A DNA stretch of 64,000 bases from Methanospirillum stamsii (GTDB lineage Archaea > Halobacteriota > Methanomicrobia > Methanomicrobiales > Methanospirillaceae): positions 2,728,001 to 2,792,000 of the forward strand of contig NZ_CP176366.1 in NCBI RefSeq assembly GCF_046244385.1, in the 5' to 3' direction. Below are positions 26,950-35,436 of the stretch, piece by piece; the first letter of the stretch is position 1; each line of letters begins with the position of its first letter. The notes under the pieces were generated by a model. It made no database searches. It had not been told where the DNA came from and saw only the letters and a program-made list of their open reading frames with translations. A program made the translations under genes and the position numbers.

Positions 26950-27669
26950 ATGACGAAGGCACGTAGCATATTGGTTGTAGAAGATGAAATGGTCATCTCA
27001 ATGGAACTTGCAGGGACTCTGAAACGATTAGGGTACCAGATTGCAGGACAACTGATCAGCGGAGAAGAGGCAATAGCCAGGGCCGGAGAACTCTCTCCTG
27101 ACCTCATCCTGATGGATATCAGACTGAAAGGAGAGATTGATGGTATTGAAGCAGCAAAGCAAATCGGTGAGTTATATGATATTCCGGTTGTGTTCCTGAC
27201 CGCTCATTCGGATGATACAACCCTTCACCGTGCAATTGCCATACAACCTTCCGGATACCTTATTAAACCATTCAACGACCGGGAATTATATTCAACCATT
27301 GAACTGTCTCTGTATAAGCACGACCTCCGGCTTCGTCTTCGTCCATCCGGAATCATCGAGACCGGATTTTCAGAAATTCCTGATGATGTTCCCTGTCTTT
27401 TTGTCTCCCGTGATTTTATGATTCTCGCTGCAACAAAGGCTGCAGGAATACTCTTTTCTGCTCCGGTCAGTTCAATGATTGCGACAAAACTTGATTCGTG
27501 GATATGTCTCTCTTCCGGTAAAGCAATTACATCTCCAGAGACAGTGCAGGTAAAAACAAAAGATAATCACCGTGTTCCGGTCACTATCAACCTTGGGTTC
27601 TTACAAGATCAGAAAACCCGGACAAATGGATTTCTACTCTTTTTTTCCCGGAGGGATGAGCCTGCCTGA
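26950..27669 (+). CDS. Response regulator with PAS-like C-terminal domain
   Basis: A 239-residue protein. The receiver domain (1-120) has the acidic pair in VVEDEMVIS, the phosphoacceptor in LILMDIRLKGEIDG, the threonine in VVFLTAHSDD and the lysine in GYLIKPFNDREL. The remaining 115 residues look like a degenerate PAS domain; there is no DNA-binding domain. It probably relays phosphate from the preceding HisKA_2 kinase to protein partners. A GGAGGA stands ahead of the ATG. Confidence 0.85.
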   Translation: MTKARSILVVEDEMVISMELAGTLKRLGYQIAGQLISGEEAIARAGELSPDLILMDIRLKGEIDGIEAAKQIGELYDIPVVFLTAHSDDTTLHRAIAIQPSGYLIKPFNDRELYSTIELSLYKHDLRLRLRPSGIIETGFSEIPDDVPCLFVSRDFMILAATKAAGILFSAPVSSMIATKLDSWICLSSGKAITSPETVQVKTKDNHRVPVTINLGFLQDQKTRTNGFLLFFSRRDEPA

Positions 27670-28078
27670 GTCATGTTCGATTATGCAGGTACACGAGTGC
27701 CATCATGAGGAAATGCGTCTTCTTCTTCGCTGTGGTGAGTGGTGGGAGGATTACTGGGATGATTCTGTTCTCTCTGTAATTGTGGAGAAAAGTTTTGCAT
27801 TTGTTGTGGCAACAGACAGCGACAACCGGTGGATTGGAATGGGAAGGGTCATCTCAGACGGGGTTTCAGATGCATATCTGCAGGATATCGTGGTCCTTCC
27901 TGAATGGCGGGAAAAAGGCATTGGCACTGCCATGGTGAAAAAACTAATGGCCCTCTGTCATGATGCAGGGATTGGGTGGATTGGCATCATCGCAAATCCA
28001 AATACCGAGTACTTTTACCGCCGGTTCGGGTTTTCCCGGATGGGCGGATATACCCCTATGCGATATGAGGGAGCATGA
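27656..28078 (+). CDS. GNAT-family N-acetyltransferase
   Basis: A 140-residue Gcn5-related acetyltransferase. The acetyl-CoA loop follows AYLQDIVVLPEWREKGIGTA, with the R/Q-x-x-G-x-G/A element as EKGIGTA, and motif B is EYFYRRFGFSRMGGY. Substrate unknown. The start overlaps the response regulator end by 14 bases; ATG 27683 is an alternative start that would lose nine residues. The open frame extends further back to 27572 but that part lies inside the regulator gene. Confidence 0.8.
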   Translation: MSLPESCSIMQVHECHHEEMRLLLRCGEWWEDYWDDSVLSVIVEKSFAFVVATDSDNRWIGMGRVISDGVSDAYLQDIVVLPEWREKGIGTAMVKKLMALCHDAGIGWIGIIANPNTEYFYRRFGFSRMGGYTPMRYEGA

Positions 28079-28119
28079 GAGAACTGATGACTTGTTTCTT
28101 CTTATAACTTCATTTCTTT

Positions 28120-29127
28120 ATGCCTGAACGAAAATATCCGCTGTTTACTGATGAAGGAACTCTGGTTCAGGCTGTATGTCCGGTGATCATCTCTGCAAGC
28201 AGGTCCACAGATATTCCGGCGTACTATGCAGACTGGTTTACATCTCGGCTTAAAACCGGATATATCAGATGGATAAACAGCTTTAATCCAAACCTGCCAT
28301 ATTATGTTTCATTGCAAAATACCCGTGCAATTGTTTTCTGGACTAAGAACCCTGCTCCTATTTTTCCTTCTCTGGATTACCTGGATGAACTGGGATTATC
28401 ATATTATTTTCAATATACTCTGAATGATTATGAGAAAGAAGGATTTGAACCAGGGGTTCCTTCATTAGAGGATAGAATAACTTCATTTAAAAATTTATCA
28501 GATCGTATCGGAAAAGAACGGGTTATCTGGCGGTTTGATCCGGTTCTGGTTACACCAAATCTTGCTATACCTGAACTATTAAGCAGAATTGAATATATCG
28601 GTTCCCGGATCTCTCCCTATACTGAAAAGATGGTGTTCAGCTTTGTTGAGATGAGATACGCGAAGGTGAAAAAAGCAGCATCAGTCTTTCATTTCAGGGC
28701 ACTATCACCTGAAGAAAAAGAGGAGTTCATCTCCGGAATTATCCGCTTAAACAGGGAATGGCATCTCACCCTTGCATCCTGTGCAGATGAAACAGATTAT
28801 TCTCCTCTTATAATTCATAACAAATGCATTGATGATGAACTGCTCTTCCGGATTGGAAAGGATGATTCGGAACTTATGAAATATCTTCGGGAAACAAAAA
28901 AGGATCATGGGCAGCGTTCTGCCTGTCATTGTATCCGGAGTAAGGATGTCGGACAGTATGACACCTGTCTGCATGGGTGTGTATATTGTTATGCGACAGA
29001 CCATGAGAAGGCAGTATTGAATTTTTCAAAGCACAAACAGATGCCGGAATCAGACACCATTACCGGTGAGAAACCGGTATGTATGCGACCGGTGAATAAT
29101 GACATCACAAAGTACATAGATTCATGA
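28120..29127 (+). CDS. DUF1848 family protein, radical-SAM-like
   Basis: A 335-residue protein of the DUF1848 family. It has the family start VIISASRSTDIPAYYADWF and the strand IVFWTKNPAPIFPSLDYLD. The C-terminus carries a cysteine cluster (SACHCIRSKDVGQYDTC, then HGCVYCYA) that resembles iron-sulfur ligation in radical SAM/SPASM-type enzymes. Function unknown; the family has been linked to radical SAM chemistry by fold. Its TGA overlaps the following gene by four bases. Confidence 0.8.
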   Translation: MPERKYPLFTDEGTLVQAVCPVIISASRSTDIPAYYADWFTSRLKTGYIRWINSFNPNLPYYVSLQNTRAIVFWTKNPAPIFPSLDYLDELGLSYYFQYTLNDYEKEGFEPGVPSLEDRITSFKNLSDRIGKERVIWRFDPVLVTPNLAIPELLSRIEYIGSRISPYTEKMVFSFVEMRYAKVKKAASVFHFRALSPEEKEEFISGIIRLNREWHLTLASCADETDYSPLIIHNKCIDDELLFRIGKDDSELMKYLRETKKDHGQRSACHCIRSKDVGQYDTCLHGCVYCYATDHEKAVLNFSKHKQMPESDTITGEKPVCMRPVNNDITKYIDS

Positions 29128-29489
29128 TAAATTATTCAATTCATGCAGATGAAAAGATGGATTTGCTGGATATCACCGCATCTGAAGTAGAAATGGTTTT
29201 GTTAGAGGGAGAAGAGATAATTGTGAATTGCATGTATTGTAAAAATGGTGACCTCAAAGATGATTATATCACAAGATCGTACGAAAAAGATGGGGTAGTA
29301 ACGGTAATTACTGGTGTTCCTGTAAAGATTTGTGAAATCTGTGGTCATGAATACCTAGATCATGAAACCGTTAAAAAATTAGAAATTATCCGGAAAAAAA
29401 GTAGAATGCCTGGACTTTCTATGGCAGTTTTTAATTATTCTACATCTATCCACCATGAAACGAATGAACCGATCCCCATTCATGAGTAA
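29124..29489 (+). CDS. DUF4258-like / YgiT-type zinc finger fusion protein
   Basis: A 121-residue composite. Residues 1-35 (MINYSIHADEKMDLLDITAS) look like the start of a DUF4258-type toxin; from residue 36 it reads as a YgiT/MqsA-type zinc-finger antitoxin, with MYCKNGDL and KICEICGHEYLDHETVKKL as the CxxC pairs. In related TA loci these are two adjacent genes, so an internal deletion probably fused the toxin start to the antitoxin. ATG at 29232 could also start a stand-alone antitoxin. It overlaps the DUF1848 gene by four bases. Confidence 0.65.
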   Translation: MINYSIHADEKMDLLDITASEVEMVLLEGEEIIVNCMYCKNGDLKDDYITRSYEKDGVVTVITGVPVKICEICGHEYLDHETVKKLEIIRKKSRMPGLSMAVFNYSTSIHHETNEPIPIHE

Positions 29490-29532
29490 AATATAATATG
29501 ATGAGATAAAAACCCTCAGATAGTAATAACAT

Positions 29533-29811
29533 ATGAACTGTGAAATTTGCGGCGAGGAGATATCCGGAGGATCTGCTTTTACCTGTAATTACTGCGGGGG
29601 AGTGTTTTGCCCGAAGCATCGTCTACCGTTCAATCATAACTGTAAAAATATCGCCGAATGGAAAAAAGCAGGTGCTCCGGGGAAGAAAACTACCCGATAT
29701 CAGAAAAAGGCTGCTGTCCCCGGAATCACTGTCCGGAGAAAGAAGGAACTTATCATCGGGGGAGCCATCGTCATCTGTCTGTTGGTGCTTATAGGGATAT
29801 ACTTATTTTAA
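29533..29811 (+). CDS. AN1-type zinc finger protein with C-terminal membrane anchor
   Basis: A 92-residue protein. Residues 3-38 form an AN1-type zinc finger with ligands in NCEICGEEIS, CNYCGGVFCPKH and FNHNC. A basic linker follows, then one hydrophobic segment near the C-terminus (about residues 74-92), placing the finger in the cytosol as a tail-anchored protein. Function unknown. The gene ends nine bases past the stop of the convergent ADP-ribosylglycohydrolase gene, so the two overlap tail to tail. Confidence 0.8.
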   Translation: MNCEICGEEISGGSAFTCNYCGGVFCPKHRLPFNHNCKNIAEWKKAGAPGKKTTRYQKKAAVPGITVRRKKELIIGGAIVICLLVLIGIYLF

Positions 29812-30759
29812 TCCACCCCTGGCCGGAAAATGGGCAGATAACCTATCTCCTGTCTTTATCAGAAATTCTTTTCCATATGGGCCCTCTTCAAGTCCGGATA
29901 TCAGGTTCCATACCCTGTTATCTTCCCCAATAATTAGTGATGCACCAAGAGCCACGGCTGCCACGGTATCAGTATCTCCTCCAAGGAGAACTGATTCGGT
30001 AAGAAGCCTGTAAGGCTCATCTCCGAAACAGAGAAGGAGTGCAAGTATTGATCCAAGAAAGATTCGTGATTCAGTAAAAGGAACTCCATACCCGGCATGT
30101 TCTTCAAGGATTATTGTCCGGTCAGGCACCGTGAGCCGGGCACATCTGTCACAGTATGAAATAATCTCCGGGTTTATCTCACCTACCGCATCCCGTATCC
30201 GGTTCCATACGATATCCCATGAGGTATTGTGGTAAATTTTTTCATGAGCGATGAGTGCAACCGCGACAGTTGCGGCGATTGCATCCGGATGACCATGAGT
30301 TACTGCTGCACTCAGTATTGAGTTTCGGATGACTTCGTTTCTGTCCGGAAAAAAACCAATGGGTAGTGCCCGCATTGCAGCACCATCTGTCTTTCTCTCC
30401 AGACGATCTTCCTGGGATATCCCTGAGAGAAATGAATCCGGGTCCGGGCTAGAGAGCATTTTTTTCGTAACCTTTGAATACCCTGACCGTGGGTCACGAT
30501 GATATGCAGTCAGAAATGATTGTGCTATTCTCTCTCGAGTGAATGATTCCCCTGACGCCATGAGTTCTGCAAGGGCCAGTGCCTGCTGGGTATCATCGGT
30601 GTACCTCCCGGAGATAAAGCCCCTGGTATGCAATAACTCCTGTATCTCAGTGTATGGCCTGTTCTCAAATGGTGCTCCATAACTGTCGCCAGTTGCAATA
30701 CCAAGAAGCATCCGGGCACCGATGGTATAATCAAAAGAACGAACCGATCCGGATGTCAT
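29803..30759 (-). CDS. ADP-ribosylglycohydrolase family protein
   Basis: A 318-residue protein of the DraG/ARH family that removes ADP-ribose from modified targets. Metal ligands are visible in GRYTDDTQQALALAE near the N-terminus and in LLGGDTDTVAAVALG near the C-terminus, and GIATGDSYGAPFE is the family start. No dinitrogenase-related partner is adjacent, so the target is unknown. It ends tail-to-tail with the AN1 finger gene and starts nine bases after the sufC stop. Confidence 0.88.
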   Translation of the reverse strand: MTSGSVRSFDYTIGARMLLGIATGDSYGAPFENRPYTEIQELLHTRGFISGRYTDDTQQALALAELMASGESFTRERIAQSFLTAYHRDPRSGYSKVTKKMLSSPDPDSFLSGISQEDRLERKTDGAAMRALPIGFFPDRNEVIRNSILSAAVTHGHPDAIAATVAVALIAHEKIYHNTSWDIVWNRIRDAVGEINPEIISYCDRCARLTVPDRTIILEEHAGYGVPFTESRIFLGSILALLLCFGDEPYRLLTESVLLGGDTDTVAAVALGASLIIGEDNRVWNLISGLEEGPYGKEFLIKTGDRLSAHFPARGGLK

Positions 30760-30768
30760 AAAAAAGGA

Positions 30769-31506
30769 TTATAAAATTTTTGCACAGCTCAGGCACTCTT
30801 TATAGCCTTTTTCTTTGATTAGTTTGAGAATCTCGCGGGGATTCCCATGACACTTGAACTCTCCGTTGATCATCACATGGCCCTTATCAACATCAAGGTA
30901 ATCAAGAATATACCCGGTATGAGTAATCACCAGACCGCTGTTCTTCCGGTCAATAAACCGCTGGTTTTTCTGGAGAAGCCTGGCGATAGACTCGCCCATA
31001 AGATGAATATTCTCAAGGTCTACTCCGCTTTCCGGTTCATCAAGCATGATAAAACTTGGATCCTGCACCATCATCTGAAGGATCTCACTTCTCTTGATTT
31101 CACCACCGGAAAAACCAAGGTTAATATCCCGTTCAACAAACTCCTCCATGTTCATCCGGGTTACTGCAGCTGTTACAAACTCCGGTTTCTTCTCCGGGTT
31201 TATCACATCCAGCATCTTCCCAAGTTTTAGTCCGGGAATAGATGGCGGCCTCTGGAACATGATACCCATCCCGAGTCTTGCACGCTCATGGACCGGCATG
31301 TGTGTCACATCAGATCCGTTAAAGCTGATGCTTCCTCTGGTAACATGATATGCATCAAAACCCATAATGGTCATGAGCAGGGTGGATTTTCCTGATCCGT
31401 TCGGCCCCATCAGGACATGGGTTTCCCCGGGTTTGATATGCATGGTTATGCCATGGAGGATTTCCTTACCCCCAACTTCTACATGCAGATTATCAATTTT
31501 CAGCAT
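30769..31506 (-). CDS. sufC: SufC-like ABC ATPase for iron-sulfur cluster assembly
   Basis: A 245-residue ATPase with Walker A GPNGSGKST, signature LGFSGGEIKRSEILQ and Walker B FIMLDEPESGVDLEN. SufC works with SufB/SufD as the scaffold for iron-sulfur cluster assembly. The ending KGYKECLSCAKIL adds two cysteines beyond the ATPase core. No sufB lies in the window; the downstream neighbour is the ADP-ribosylglycohydrolase gene. Confidence 0.85.
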   Translation of the reverse strand: MLKIDNLHVEVGGKEILHGITMHIKPGETHVLMGPNGSGKSTLLMTIMGFDAYHVTRGSISFNGSDVTHMPVHERARLGMGIMFQRPPSIPGLKLGKMLDVINPEKKPEFVTAAVTRMNMEEFVERDINLGFSGGEIKRSEILQMMVQDPSFIMLDEPESGVDLENIHLMGESIARLLQKNQRFIDRKNSGLVITHTGYILDYLDVDKGHVMINGEFKCHGNPREILKLIKEKGYKECLSCAKIL

Positions 31507-31552
31507 ATGGTAACGTACCTGTTTATTTTTGGGTTAAAAAAATCAGGGGTTT

Positions 31553-31957
31553 TCAGAGTAATTTTTTGCCAGCTTCAGCTCCAGGCATGCATTCGAATAC
31601 ATCGGTTATTTTCAGGATGAGAAGTGACTTTACCGAGAGGTTTGGTTTCTTCTCCTGGATCATAGCTTTCAGTTTTGCATGTTCATCCCCGCTGGTTTTA
31701 ACCGTTACATCGGCCTTTATCTGGAAACAGCCTTTTGCACCCGGACCATAGAGATATAATGCAGCTTTTGGATTTTCAAGAACATTCTGGAGTGATTTCT
31801 GCATGAAATTGTCTCCAATCCAGATGGTCTCATCGTCTATCAGAAAAACAGATCCCATGGGGGCAACATTCGGAATCCCCGATTTTGAGGCGGTTGCAAG
31901 AGGAAATACCTTCAAAGCCTCAAATGCTTCCTTCATTACCTGCGTTAGTGCAACCAT
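31553..31957 (-). CDS. Pyridoxamine 5'-phosphate oxidase-family flavin protein
   Basis: A 134-residue split-barrel protein of the FMN-binding PNPOx-like family. It has LATASKSGIPNVAPMGSVF followed by IWIGDNFMQKSLQNVLENP, the usual FMN/F420-binding strands. Substrate unknown; methanogen members bind FMN or F420. Monocistronic, 46 bases from sufC on the same strand. Confidence 0.8.
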   Translation of the reverse strand: MVALTQVMKEAFEALKVFPLATASKSGIPNVAPMGSVFLIDDETIWIGDNFMQKSLQNVLENPKAALYLYGPGAKGCFQIKADVTVKTSGDEHAKLKAMIQEKKPNLSVKSLLILKITDVFECMPGAEAGKKLL

Positions 31958-32009
31958 GGTACTTGAATCTATCCGGTATCGTATAATAGTTTAGGTTTTT
32001 TATCCCGGC

Positions 32010-33695
32010 CTATAATGAGTCAGGGAAGATAACCCTGACAACCGCTCCCCCGTCATTTGCAAGTGTCATCGTCCCGGATAGTTCGATAGATAGGTTTTCT
32101 ATGATAGTAAGACCGCTGCCTCCACTTCCTGACTTGATAACCGAATCAGGAAGGCCTTTTCCGGTATCCTGAACCTGGAATATGTGCCAGTCCTCTTCAT
32201 GAAGCAGTGAGACCTCTATTCTTCCGGCCTGGCCTGGCTCAAACGCATGGGAAAGTGCATTAAAAACAGCTTCTCCGGTGATAATCCCAAGGGCTGATGC
32301 ATGTTTCTCTGAAATAATTTCATCGTCCGGACATCTGACCGTAAGATCAATGTCTATGAGTTCTTCTGTGAATTCTTCGGTTATCTGTTCAACTATCCGC
32401 CGGATATACCTGGATATATTGATCCCGCCCCCTTTCCCTCCTCCTGTCTCGTAGAGCTGGATGACTGAATCCAGGAATATCTTCCCATAGCGCATGGCAA
32501 GTTCCGGATCTGCAGATGTGGAGAGTTGTTTCTGGGCAAAAATATTCCGGACGGTCTGAAGATGACTGACATAAGAATGCCTGGTCTCTCTGGATGGTTC
32601 GCTTCTCTCTCCGGTTTCTCCGGAAAGTCCCTGGGCCTGTCCGGAAGAAAACGTCCAGATAATAAGATTTTTATCTCCGCTCTGGATCTCCCTGGCCATG
32701 ACATGGATGTGTCTTCCCTCAGAATCGGTATCAGTCCCTTCCGCCTGGTTAGCAATGCCAAGACTTTCCCGTAGTTGTTCAATGGTTGCTGTGCTAATTA
32801 CACCAATATCCCGGAGATCAGATCCGGTCAGTGAAACCGGAGAATCCTGTGTATATTCCCTTGCTGCATGATTTATCTCCTGGATACGCATGTCTTCAGC
32901 CGTTGTGATGATTGCAGGTACAGGCATCCGGGTAAACAGGTCATGGTACAGGAGATCCTTTCCTTCTGATACTCCGTTCAGATCGTCTCCCGGTGAAATA
33001 CTTACTATTGATCCGGAAATGCCCCCCGGTTTAAACATTCTGACTAATAGATAACTGTTTTGTCCGTCCGGGTGGACAAATCCGAATCTGGCACTGCTGG
33101 TTCCTGCGGTCAGAATCTGGGACCGGAACTCTTCAAATCTTTTTTGTTCGGTTGGCAGAAGTAACTGAGAAAAGGGAAGTCCGGTTATCGCGGTCTGTTT
33201 CATGCCAAGCACTTTTGTAACAGACGGGGTAATATAGGACAAAACTCCGTCATTATCTAAAAGTGCAATGAGTTCCTCAGTATGCGAAAGCAGCTGAAGA
33301 CATATCTCCGGAGATAGTGCTTCACCGGTTTTTGTATATTCCGGAGTAGCAAGCACCCTGATAATATACCCTTCAATTCCCGAAAGTGACAATGGTCCGG
33401 CAAATGATCCGCTTCCGATGATAATTCCCTCTGCAGGAGATCTGTCTTTGACCTGAAGATGTGTCCAGAGAAGAAAAGTTGTCTTTCCGGTCAGTCCTGC
33501 CTGGATAGTGCTCCTGGCTTTGTCCCGCTCATCAGGATGAATAAGATCAGGCAGTGATAAAAATCCGGTATCTACCAGTTCTGCCGGTGTATATCCACAA
33601 ACGGTGCGTGCTCCTTCATCTGCATAGGTAATGGTCAGTGCAGCATCAGCCCTGCACTTAAAACACATTCCTGCAATATTTGCTTGTTCTCCCAT
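32010..33695 (-). CDS. PAS-domain sensor histidine kinase
   Basis: A 561-residue soluble kinase. Three PAS domains are suggested: about 5-115 (with CGYTPAELVDTG), 130-245 (with LIALLDNDGVLSYITPSVTK) and 255-370. The dimerisation helix (SYVSHLQTVRNIFAQKQLS) lacks the canonical HRVKNN of HisKA_2 kinases, while HATPase_c is recognisable in GEAVFNALSHAFEPGQ and QDTGKGLPDS. The open frame extends to 33818 but would enter the divergent MFS gene; ATG 33695 has a strong GGGGGGATT ribosome binding site and gives a sensible N-terminus. Confidence 0.8.
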   Translation of the reverse strand: MGEQANIAGMCFKCRADAALTITYADEGARTVCGYTPAELVDTGFLSLPDLIHPDERDKARSTIQAGLTGKTTFLLWTHLQVKDRSPAEGIIIGSGSFAGPLSLSGIEGYIIRVLATPEYTKTGEALSPEICLQLLSHTEELIALLDNDGVLSYITPSVTKVLGMKQTAITGLPFSQLLLPTEQKRFEEFRSQILTAGTSSARFGFVHPDGQNSYLLVRMFKPGGISGSIVSISPGDDLNGVSEGKDLLYHDLFTRMPVPAIITTAEDMRIQEINHAAREYTQDSPVSLTGSDLRDIGVISTATIEQLRESLGIANQAEGTDTDSEGRHIHVMAREIQSGDKNLIIWTFSSGQAQGLSGETGERSEPSRETRHSYVSHLQTVRNIFAQKQLSTSADPELAMRYGKIFLDSVIQLYETGGGKGGGINISRYIRRIVEQITEEFTEELIDIDLTVRCPDDEIISEKHASALGIITGEAVFNALSHAFEPGQAGRIEVSLLHEEDWHIFQVQDTGKGLPDSVIKSGSGGSGLTIIENLSIELSGTMTLANDGGAVVRVIFPDSL

Positions 33696-33809
33696 AATCC
33701 CCCCGATTACTGGTTGACTGAAAAATATTCCAATAAATACAGTCATGTATGAGAATAGACGAGGTATAGTTTTATTGATCCGGGGTCGAAATGAAGAGGG
33801 GTCAATAGA

Positions 33810-35216
33810 TTGAAGCAAGAGATAATAAAAAGATATTCTGGTTTGCTTCTCTTGTTATCTCTGACGGTTATGCTGGTGATGGCAGGAGAATCAATGCTTA
33901 CTGCGGCTCTTGTGGAAATAGAGCATGAATTCTCTGTACCTGGTATTTATGAGTCATGGGTGCTGCCGGTAGTCCTCCTGGTGGGAGCAGTCGCAGCACC
34001 GTTTGTAGGCTCTGCAGGGGACCGGTATGGACATAGAAAACTCCTTCTGTTATGTCTCAGCATCTACCTTCTTGGTCTGGTAATGGGTATCCTGGCGCCG
34101 GACATCTGGACACTGCTTATCAGTCGTGGTCTTCAGGGTGCGGGAATTGCGGCATTCCCTCTTGCATATGCAATAATCAGGAACCGGATGCCTGAACCTG
34201 CTGCTGATGTTGGCATTGGTGTCATCAGTGCCATGTATGGTGCAGGGACATTTATCGGGGTGATAACCGGATCATTTATCACCGAATCATTTTCATGGCG
34301 GATGACATATCTGGTCCTCATTCCGGTAGCAATCCTTTTGATAATCCTGGTATCGGTGTTCATCAGGGAGAATGAATCTCACAAAAGGGGAGGGAGCCTT
34401 GACTGGGCAGGTTTTTCCTCGTTTTTACTATTCCTGTTCCTTGCACTGGTACTCTTTTCATTACCTGCTGAAGAGAAAATTTCTCTTTTTGCTGCAGGGA
34501 TAGGATTATCATGCATTCTGACTTTTGCAGTATTTCTCTATGCAGAAAAAACAGCAGTTCATCCTCTCGCTGATCTTCGTCTTCTTCAAAAGCGTCCGGT
34601 AACAATCCTCATGATCATGGGATTTCTTACGATACTGGCTTTCATGATGCTGCTTCAGATGATGCCCTATGTTATCAGGCTCCCTACCGGCCTTTCCTTC
34701 TCTGCAGAAATTGTCGGTCTGATAATTGTTCCCGGAACCTTGTGTGATATGATGGCAGGGCCACTCACCGGTCGGATGATTCCAAGAATCGGATGCAGGA
34801 TACCCTGTGTTATCGGATCCCTGATGTTAACCGGAGCAGGAGTAATGCTTTTTGTATCTCCCCTGTCAGTTGAAGGATTGACAGTGGCATGGATGCTTTT
34901 TTCATTTGGAATGTCAGTCATCGCCACTGCTACCCTTATCGGGGTTATGGATCATATAAGAGAGGACAGGACTGCTGAAGCAACCGGCATAATCCAGAGT
35001 ATGCAGACCCTTGGAGGTATGACCGGGCCGGTTGTGACCGGACTTCTCCTTGAAACGTCACAGGTTTCGATGGAACATCTGGGCGAGACCTGGACAGTTC
35101 CTACAATAGATACCTATTACCTGGTCTTCCTTTCGGTAATTGTAATCAGTCTCTTCCTGCTCCTGATATCCTGGTTTTTCATGGATAAAAAGAAAAATTC
35201 TGGTGAATATGTATGA
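33810..35216 (+). CDS. MFS multidrug-type transporter
   Basis: A 468-residue major facilitator superfamily protein with about 14 hydrophobic segments (DHA2-like). The loop 2-3 signature GDRYGHRKLL and motif C-like region MYGAGTFIGVITGSF point to proton-driven drug efflux. The start is TTG with GAGGGGTC a few bases upstream. Its stop overlaps the next small gene by four bases. Substrate unknown. Confidence 0.88.
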   Translation: MKQEIIKRYSGLLLLLSLTVMLVMAGESMLTAALVEIEHEFSVPGIYESWVLPVVLLVGAVAAPFVGSAGDRYGHRKLLLLCLSIYLLGLVMGILAPDIWTLLISRGLQGAGIAAFPLAYAIIRNRMPEPAADVGIGVISAMYGAGTFIGVITGSFITESFSWRMTYLVLIPVAILLIILVSVFIRENESHKRGGSLDWAGFSSFLLFLFLALVLFSLPAEEKISLFAAGIGLSCILTFAVFLYAEKTAVHPLADLRLLQKRPVTILMIMGFLTILAFMMLLQMMPYVIRLPTGLSFSAEIVGLIIVPGTLCDMMAGPLTGRMIPRIGCRIPCVIGSLMLTGAGVMLFVSPLSVEGLTVAWMLFSFGMSVIATATLIGVMDHIREDRTAEATGIIQSMQTLGGMTGPVVTGLLLETSQVSMEHLGETWTVPTIDTYYLVFLSVIVISLFLLLISWFFMDKKKNSGEYV

Positions 35217-35425
35217 AATCTGAAAAAAAACTACTATGCCCCTTTGATAAGAAACCATGTATTGAGAATATGTGTGCGGTATGGTCAGAAGAGAGAGGGG
35301 TTTGCTCTTTTGCATCAAGCGGCTTTGCGGACCAGCAGAAAAGCACTCTTCCTCAAAAGAAACCTATCGTGACTGAAAAGGCAGATGGAGGTTCTGGAAA
35401 ATACCGGACTCTTCTTTTTGATTAA
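35213..35425 (+). CDS. Small cysteine-containing protein, function unknown
   Basis: A 70-residue protein translationally coupled to the MFS transporter (ATGA overlap). The N-terminal half has four cysteines (LCPFDKKPCIENMCAVW and VCSF), which could bind a metal; the C-terminal half is polar. Not recognised. The overlap supports that it is a real gene. Confidence 0.6.
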   Translation: MKSEKKLLCPFDKKPCIENMCAVWSEERGVCSFASSGFADQQKSTLPQKKPIVTEKADGGSGKYRTLLFD

Positions 35426-35436
35426 CAGGGGGAGAT

